Both the position numbers and the translations under genes were made by a program. This document shows, piece by piece, positions 17,904-22,265 of a stretch of DNA of 22,265 nucleotides; position 1 is the first letter of the stretch, and each line of letters begins with the position of its first letter. Location of the stretch: contig MAXT01000039.1 of assembly GCA_001751225.1 (NCBI GenBank), positions 1 through 22,265 of the forward strand, read 5' to 3'. This DNA comes from Desulfuromonadales bacterium C00003107. Its GTDB lineage: Bacteria > Desulfobacterota > Desulfuromonadia > Desulfuromonadales > Syntrophotaleaceae. The notes below the pieces were generated by a model. It searched no databases, was not told the DNA's origin, and worked only from the letters and a program-made list of their open reading frames with translations.

Positions 17904-18908
17904 ATGATTCGCCTCGAGAAGTCTGGAGCAGGGTGCGAGGGGGTTATCGTCTGCGATCTCGACGGCCTTAAACAGGTGAACGATACCATGGGGCATCAGG
18001 CTGGTGATGCTCTGCTGATTGCGGCAGCCAACATTTTACAAAGGCTCTTTCGGTCTAGTGATATTGTCGCCCGTGTTGGCGGTGATGAATTCGCTATTCT
18101 GCTATCGACGGGGGGGCGGGCCGATATTGCCACTGCTGCTGCGCGTATCGAAGAACACGTTGCCCACCACAATCGCACCAGCCCAGACCTTCCTCTAAGT
18201 TTATCGGTCGGTTTTGCTGCACGAGAAAAATTGGGTCAGAGAATTCGAGATCTGTTTATCGAGGCAGACAACAATATGTCCCGGAAAAAATTACATCTCA
18301 GTCAAAGCAATCGCAGCTCGGTGGTGCAGACTCTGGCAAAAGCTCTGGAGGCTCGCGACTTTATCACTGAAGGCCACGCAGATCGACTTGAATCAATGGT
18401 GGTTTCCGTGGCTCAGGAACTCGGTCTTTCCGAACATCGCCTCTGTGATTTGCGCCTGTTGGCTAAGTTTCACGATATCGGCAAAGTTGGTATCAAAGAT
18501 CAGATTCTATTTAAACCAGCAAAATTGTCGGAAGAAGAAACGGCAGCGATGCGCCAACACTGTGCCATCGGCTATCGTATCGCTCAAGCCTCGCCCGACC
18601 TGATGCCTGTTGCCGATTGGATCTATAAGCATCACGAATGGTGGGATGGTACCGGCTATCCCCTTGGCTTGACAGGCGAAAGCATTCCCCTTGAATGCCG
18701 TATCCTGTCCATTGCCGATGCCTTTGATGCGATGGTCAGTGATCGGCCTTATCGCAAAGGGCTGCCCCACGAACATGCCGTAGAGGAACTGTATCGTTAT
18801 GCCGGCAGTCAGTTCGATCCCAAGTTGGTTCCAATATTTCTCAAAGTGATGGAAGTAGAGCCAAAAAGCAAAGTGCTACCGTTTGTTTCTTTAAAAAAAG
18901 TCGACTGA
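17904..18908 (+). CDS. GGDEF-HD-GYP C-terminal half of the interrupted protein
   Basis: From the first ATG after the stop the frame encodes 334 residues. The GGDEF domain (1-130) has DLDGLKQVNDTMGHQAGD, an intact I-site RSSD (50-53) and GGDEF (59-63). The HD-GYP phosphodiesterase domain (about 140-325) has FHDIGK (HD at 190-191) and HHEWWDGTGYP (243-253). The chemistry of both cyclic di-GMP synthesis and breakdown is therefore encoded. The opening HDQLTGLCNR lies upstream of this ATG, and no ATG, GTG or TTG codon lies between the TAG stop and 17904. AGGAG directly touches the ATG with no spacer, so independent initiation looks poor. If translated alone, the piece would lack the start of its GGDEF domain but keep the whole HD-GYP domain. 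Confidence 0.85.
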   Translation: MIRLEKSGAGCEGVIVCDLDGLKQVNDTMGHQAGDALLIAAANILQRLFRSSDIVARVGGDEFAILLSTGGRADIATAAARIEEHVAHHNRTSPDLPLSLSVGFAAREKLGQRIRDLFIEADNNMSRKKLHLSQSNRSSVVQTLAKALEARDFITEGHADRLESMVVSVAQELGLSEHRLCDLRLLAKFHDIGKVGIKDQILFKPAKLSEEETAAMRQHCAIGYRIAQASPDLMPVADWIYKHHEWWDGTGYPLGLTGESIPLECRILSIADAFDAMVSDRPYRKGLPHEHAVEELYRYAGSQFDPKLVPIFLKVMEVEPKSKVLPFVSLKKVD

Positions 18909-18993
18909 GTTTAGGCTTAAGGATAACGGTCAGGCCCGATGGGGTTGGCGAGTTTTTCTAAGCAGGTTGGTTTGGCAAAGGCGTTGGACGATT

Positions 18994-20229
18994 ATGGACG
19001 ATAATACTAACTTCAGCTTGGTTTCTCTGAAGTTTTTTGACAAGAACCTTGAGGCGGAGTTTAAACAAGACTATTTGGTCAGGAGTCTTAAGCTGCGGCG
19101 GTATACCCTTGTGGTTGCTATTTTCATGTATGCCGTGTTTATCCTTTTGGATTTAGCAATCATTCCTGAAATGCAGGCCTCTTGTCTGTGGCTTCGATTT
19201 GGGCTCGTTTGTCCGGCAATTCTGTTTGCACTGCTTATTACCCATACAAAATATGATTTCAGGTCCAGAGATGCGGTCAATCTGGTGACAGAGAGCATCT
19301 GTAGCTTTGGTACCATCTTCCTGATTGCTCATGCCAGCTCGCCCGGCAACCACATTTATTACGGTGGCCTGCTGTTGTGTGTCCTTTTTTATTATATTTT
19401 GGTACCCGACTGGATAATCTCCAACATCAGTTCTTGGCTCACTTTTGGCACTTTTATATGCATTGCGGTGTTTTATACCGACATACCGTGGCTATTTCTG
19501 TTCGGAAATACATTTATTTTTTTCTTTTTTAACCTGACGTGTATGTTTGGATGCTATGTAATAGAGCGCTCCGAGCGAATCGAATTTCTACAACGCTGCA
19601 TCATCGAGCGGCAGAACGAGGAATTGCAGCAAGCTCTGGCCCATGCCGAAGATGAAAAATTCAAGGCCGAATCCTTGGCCCGCCTCGATCCCCTGACCGA
19701 TCTGGCCAACCGACGCCACTTCTTTACCCTGGCGGATCGCGAACTGGCCCGCCGTGATCGCCACCCCCATCCATTAAGCCTGCTCATGATCGATGTCGAT
19801 CATTTCAAGCAGTTTAATGATCGCTATGGCCACCAGGCCGGAGACCTGGTTTTGAAAGGGGTGGCCAAAACCATCCGCCAGGCGATTCGCAGGTCCGATA
19901 CCGCTTGCCGTTACGGCGGCGAAGAGTTTGCCGTGTTGCTGCCTGAAACCGAGGCCGTTGCAGCCCTGCAACTGGCCCAGCGTTTGCTGGCGTCTATTGA
20001 AGGGACCATTGTGGCGCACGGCGAAAAATTGCTCGGGGTTACCGCCAGTCTCGGAGTAGCAACCCTGAACCACGATGAAAAGATCGACACCACAACCCTG
20101 CTCGATCGAGCCGATCAGGCTCTCTACGAAGCGAAGGAGTTCGGGCGTAATCAGCTCAGGGTCTGGAGCCGGACGCCGGGCAACAAGGTCGCTGGAACTT
20201 TGATATATCCGCCTGGTGTCGTTGGCTGA
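18994..20229 (+). CDS. Membrane-bound GGDEF diguanylate cyclase
   Basis: This 411-residue protein should make cyclic di-GMP at the inner membrane. Six hydrophobic segments (about 36-57, 66-84, 97-113, 121-137, 146-162, 165-189) form an N-terminal sensory membrane domain of MASE type. A coiled segment follows (about 190-228), then a GGDEF domain. DPLTDLANRRHF opens the domain, MIDVDHFKQFNDRYGHQAGD carries the metal-binding site, the I-site RRSD is at 299-302 and GGEEF at 308-312, so it should be active and feedback-inhibited. The frame is open to a TTG at 18967. I chose ATG at 18994 because the region FFDKNLEAEFKQDYLVRS looks like the family N-terminus, though the ribosome site is weak. It lies 85 bases after the HD-GYP frame. 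Confidence 0.92.
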   Translation: MDDNTNFSLVSLKFFDKNLEAEFKQDYLVRSLKLRRYTLVVAIFMYAVFILLDLAIIPEMQASCLWLRFGLVCPAILFALLITHTKYDFRSRDAVNLVTESICSFGTIFLIAHASSPGNHIYYGGLLLCVLFYYILVPDWIISNISSWLTFGTFICIAVFYTDIPWLFLFGNTFIFFFFNLTCMFGCYVIERSERIEFLQRCIIERQNEELQQALAHAEDEKFKAESLARLDPLTDLANRRHFFTLADRELARRDRHPHPLSLLMIDVDHFKQFNDRYGHQAGDLVLKGVAKTIRQAIRRSDTACRYGGEEFAVLLPETEAVAALQLAQRLLASIEGTIVAHGEKLLGVTASLGVATLNHDEKIDTTTLLDRADQALYEAKEFGRNQLRVWSRTPGNKVAGTLIYPPGVVG

Positions 20230-20258
20230 CAGATCCGACGAAATGGAAATTGAGTGTT

Positions 20259-20281
20259 AAAGCCCGCGACAAGCGGGCTTT
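20259..20281. terminator. Two-way terminator between the GGDEF and NlpC/P60 genes
   Basis: A nine-pair stem, AAAGCCCGC against GCGGGCTTT with loop GACAA, lies between two converging genes. T-rich sequence follows on the plus strand and the A-run at the left gives T residues on the minus strand, so it can serve both. Confidence 0.85.
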
Positions 20282-20289
20282 TGTCGTTT

Positions 20290-21123
20290 TTACAGGTAGC
20301 TACGACCGCCCATGTAGGTGCGGGTAAAAAACGAGTTGGATAGTTTTTCGATGCGTACTGTCTTGCCGGTGCGGGGGGCATGGATGAAACGACCGTTGCC
20401 GATGTACATGCCAACATGGGAAACGCGCTTACCACCATTGGTGGCGAAAAAGACCAAATCACCTTTGACCAGTTTGTTTTTGGCCACCCAACGACCGGCT
20501 TTGAACTGATTGCGGGATACCCGCGGCAGGTTGAGGCCGTTGAGACGGTAACAGACCATGGTCAACCCACTACAGTCGAAGCCTTTGGCTTGGTCGGTTC
20601 CGCCCCAGCGGTAGGGGATACCGATGAAGCGTCGTGCGGTCTTCACCAGTTCGTCCCGGAGAGCGCCTTGGGTGTTTGCAGGGCTTCGCGCAATGCTGTA
20701 GCTTGCAGGAATGACAATGAAAAAGTTGTCAATTAGGCCTTTGGAAGAGAGCTGCTCGGCTTGCTGGCGGGCACTTTTATAATTGGCATGATTACCAAAC
20801 CGGACCTTGAACAGCCCCGACTCATGACGAAAGTAAAAGGCGTCGATGCCTCGTTGATCGAGCAACCGCTCAAAGCGCACTGCGTTATCAAGGTTTGCGA
20901 AGGCGCCCACCTGAACCGAATAACCCATTCGGTCGAGGGAAGAGTTGGTCCGGGTTGGAGAAGCGGTGGGCTGAGGGTTTTTGAGTATTTGACCAATAGG
21001 GTCGGCCACCTCGATCGGCCTGGTAGCAGGTTTACTGCTACAGCCTGACAATAATAACAATAGCCCTAAGATGTGTAGCCACAGCCAGGGAAATCGCCGG
21101 GGTAAGAAAAGGCGGGTCTTCAT
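20290..21123 (-). CDS. SPOR and NlpC/P60 cell-wall hydrolase lipoprotein
   Basis: This 277-residue protein is a probable outer-membrane lipoprotein that cuts peptidoglycan peptides. A lipoprotein signal ends in LLSGC (modified cysteine 28). A SPOR domain (about 66-138, GYSVQVGAFANLDNAVRFE) should bind peptidoglycan. The NlpC/P60 domain (about 155-277) has YRWGGTD, the catalytic cysteine 184 in FDCSGL, histidine 236 in SHVGMYIG and the third polar residue H248 in FIHA. The combination of SPOR and NlpC/P60 in one lipoprotein is less usual than either alone. The ribosome site AGGAGG is strong. It is transcribed against the GGDEF gene and shares its terminator. Confidence 0.94.
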   Translation of the reverse strand: MKTRLFLPRRFPWLWLHILGLLLLLSGCSSKPATRPIEVADPIGQILKNPQPTASPTRTNSSLDRMGYSVQVGAFANLDNAVRFERLLDQRGIDAFYFRHESGLFKVRFGNHANYKSARQQAEQLSSKGLIDNFFIVIPASYSIARSPANTQGALRDELVKTARRFIGIPYRWGGTDQAKGFDCSGLTMVCYRLNGLNLPRVSRNQFKAGRWVAKNKLVKGDLVFFATNGGKRVSHVGMYIGNGRFIHAPRTGKTVRIEKLSNSFFTRTYMGGRSYL

Positions 21124-21479
21124 GGTTCCTCCTGAAGGCCCCTAAGGGGGCACTTGCCTCAAGCCTCAAAGACCCATTTGGGGGACACATTAAGCAGGTC
21201 TTTCTCGGCACATCAATCAACGACCGACAGAGTACCATAACGAGCTTTTTGGCAAAATGCTCTTAACTCGGGCCTGTCAAGAAGCATTGAGCTTCCAAGC
21301 ATAGCGGTAACCGATGGTGCCGCTGTAGTTTTTAAGCCTGTTGGCCCAACTCGGGACGAGCATGGGCTGCACGGGGGCGACAGAAAGAAGGATTGGGCTT
21401 GCTCGCCACTGAAGTTGCGATATAAATATAAGTGTAGCTATGATGATATGTCTAGCTTGGAAAGAAAGTGAGTCTAGGT
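21124..21479. other. Gene-free 356-base gap between divergent genes
   Basis: No coding signal is seen. On the minus strand a perfect TTGACA sits at 21280-21275, but no good -10 follows. Near the NlpC ribosome site is a small hairpin, GCCCC TAAG GGGGC, at about 21138-21151. A longer imperfect hairpin lies at 21303-21324 (AGCGG and CCGCT arms with inner ACC/GGT). A promoter for the small plus-strand gene lies at the right end. Confidence 0.5.
21399..21444 (+). promoter_or_regulatory. Promoter region for the small gene at 21480
   Basis: Two overlapping candidates are visible: TTGCTC (21399-21404), 16 bases, TATAAA (21421-21426); and TTGCGA (21415-21420), 18 bases, TATGAT (21439-21444). Both have -10 boxes with five of six matches. 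The AT-rich block TATAAATATA stands out from the surrounding sequence. Confidence 0.5.
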
Positions 21480-21752
21480 ATGGAAGATAGCGAATTCAGA
21501 CGATTGGAAATCTACTTAAAGAGCTGCGGTGTGCAATGTTATCGGCTTATGGACAGGCATAAAGTCGATGCGCTGTACCGGTCGGGGTGTAAGCTGCTGT
21601 TCTTTTCTTTCTTTGGGGAGAATGTTTTTACCGGCGATGTCGAAACCATTCTTCTGGTGAGGCAAGAAGATGGCTGTGACGTTTCTCGCCACCTTTTGAA
21701 GGAGGTCCAACGTTTCGGTCAGGAACTGGTTCTTCGTGAAAAGGCCGCCTGA
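21480..21752 (+). CDS. Small protein of unknown function
   Basis: I do not recognise this family. From ATG 21480 it encodes 90 residues, beginning MEDSEFRRLEIYLKSCGVQC. It is a mixed, charged protein with a hydrophobic stretch (KLLFFSFFGENVFTGDVETI) that looks like a buried strand rather than a membrane helix. There are four cysteines (SCGVQC, SGCK, DGCD). It has no signal peptide. A GTG at 21468 with GGAAAG close by is an equally possible start and would add MSLG. Support for a real gene comes from a good promoter ahead of it and a long terminator after it. The function is unknown. Confidence 0.65.
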   Translation: MEDSEFRRLEIYLKSCGVQCYRLMDRHKVDALYRSGCKLLFFSFFGENVFTGDVETILLVRQEDGCDVSRHLLKEVQRFGQELVLREKAA

Positions 21753-21804
21753 GTAGTTAGCATCAAACTCGTCTTCGTAATTGATTCTGTCGATTGCATA
21801 TATC

Positions 21805-21848
21805 AAACAGCCGCCCTGCCAATTCTGGCACAGGGCGGCTGTTTTTTT
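21805..21848. terminator. Long two-way terminator
   Basis: Fourteen-base arms (AAACAGCCGCCCTG at 21805-21818 and its exact complement at 21831-21844) enclose a loop with a further CCA/TGG pairing. A run of T residues follows on the plus strand to 21848. It lies between converging genes (small protein and NifX-like). On the minus strand only three T residues follow, so termination there is less certain. Confidence 0.92.
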
Positions 21849-21880
21849 GTATTGTGGTTAAATTCTACCTGCTCTATTCA

Positions 21881-22219
21881 TTAATGGTCACAGCAGTTGT
21901 CTCCGGTTTGCAGGTTGCCGGTCAGGTAGTCTGTTACCAATTGTTGTGGCGAATTTCCCTGGGCTCCAACCAGCACAGCAATATTGTTGTCGGCGAACAG
22001 TTCCTGGGCCCGCCGTCCCATGCCGCCTGCAATGACCATGTTGGCACCTAACTCACCTAGCCAGCGGGGCAGCAGGCCAGGTTCATGGGGGGGCGGTTCG
22101 TGTAGACTCTCGCCGAGAATGGCTTTGTTCGGTTCGTCAACCTCGACAAGCGCAAAATGCTCACAATGACCGAAGTGCATACTCAAGGATCCTTGATGAA
22201 GTGGGATGGCGATTTTCAT
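21881..22219 (-). CDS. NifX/NifB-type dinitrogenase cofactor-family protein
   Basis: This 112-residue protein has the single-domain fold of the dinitrogenase iron-molybdenum cofactor biosynthesis family (MTH1175, NifX and the C-terminus of NifB). It opens with MKIAIPLHQGSLSMHFGHCE, where HFGHC is the family signature (cysteine 19). It continues with GANMVIAGGMGRRAQELF, also typical, and ends in NCCDH, a possible metal site. Such small proteins often accompany MinD-like iron-sulfur ATPases and are not themselves proof of nitrogen fixation. The ribosome site AGGAG is seven bases before the ATG. Any operon partners upstream would lie beyond the right end of the window, and the last 46 bases show no other gene. 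Confidence 0.92.
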   Translation of the reverse strand: MKIAIPLHQGSLSMHFGHCEHFALVEVDEPNKAILGESLHEPPPHEPGLLPRWLGELGANMVIAGGMGRRAQELFADNNIAVLVGAQGNSPQQLVTDYLTGNLQTGDNCCDH

Positions 22220-22265
22220 ATGATACTCCTAGGTTAGAGGGGGTGTCTGTCGCAAGAGGTAACAA

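Overview
The window looks like chromosome of a Gram-negative anaerobe of the Desulfuromonadales type (Geobacter, Pelobacter and Desulfuromonas relatives). The grounds are an outer-membrane LptD, the run trp genes - accD - folC, a FIST-domain protein and c-di-GMP enzymes, two SPOR proteins, and a NifX/NifB-like protein. This placement rests on gene content and order, not on a search. Almost all genes lie on the + strand, usually with small overlaps or short gaps.

Region 1 (1-11827) reads as one long biosynthetic run. It begins with the 3' part of trpD, then trpC, a long-form second tryptophan synthase beta chain (TrpB2 type), trpF and the ordinary trpB. A DEAD-box RNA helicase and a family 5 uracil-DNA glycosylase follow, then trpA, accD, folC and lptD. 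Tryptophan synthesis from anthranilate is complete here, with two beta chains, and two nucleic-acid enzymes sit between trpB and trpA. accD, folC and lptD link the tail to fatty acid, folate and outer-membrane biogenesis. No clear terminator is visible inside this stretch.

Region 2 (11828-15577) holds a small secreted helix-hairpin-helix protein and an FtsB/DivIC-like division protein ending at a strong terminator. Next come argS with its own candidate promoter and an FtsN-like SPOR membrane protein. The region ends with a stand-alone initiator tRNA-fMet that has its own promoter and terminator.

Region 3 (15578-20281) is a signalling block. A roughly 380-base non-coding leader with a 14-base palindrome and a good promoter candidate precedes a FIST sensor protein. 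Then comes what should be one PAS-GGDEF-HD-GYP protein, cut in two by an in-frame TAG stop, and then a six-helix membrane GGDEF diguanylate cyclase. The TAG stop is the most striking observation. The DxLTGLxNR motif that opens the GGDEF domain lies after the stop but before any usable start codon, in the same frame as the PAS half.

Region 4 (20282-22265) has a minus-strand lipoprotein peptidase (SPOR plus NlpC/P60), a 356-base gap, a small unrecognised plus-strand gene, a long two-way terminator, and a minus-strand NifX/NifB-family metal-cofactor protein. I saw no CRISPR array, insertion sequence, phage gene or attachment site. I found no clear new defence or mobile system. The best candidates for new biology are the interrupted c-di-GMP protein with its FIST partner and the unusual trp gene order.
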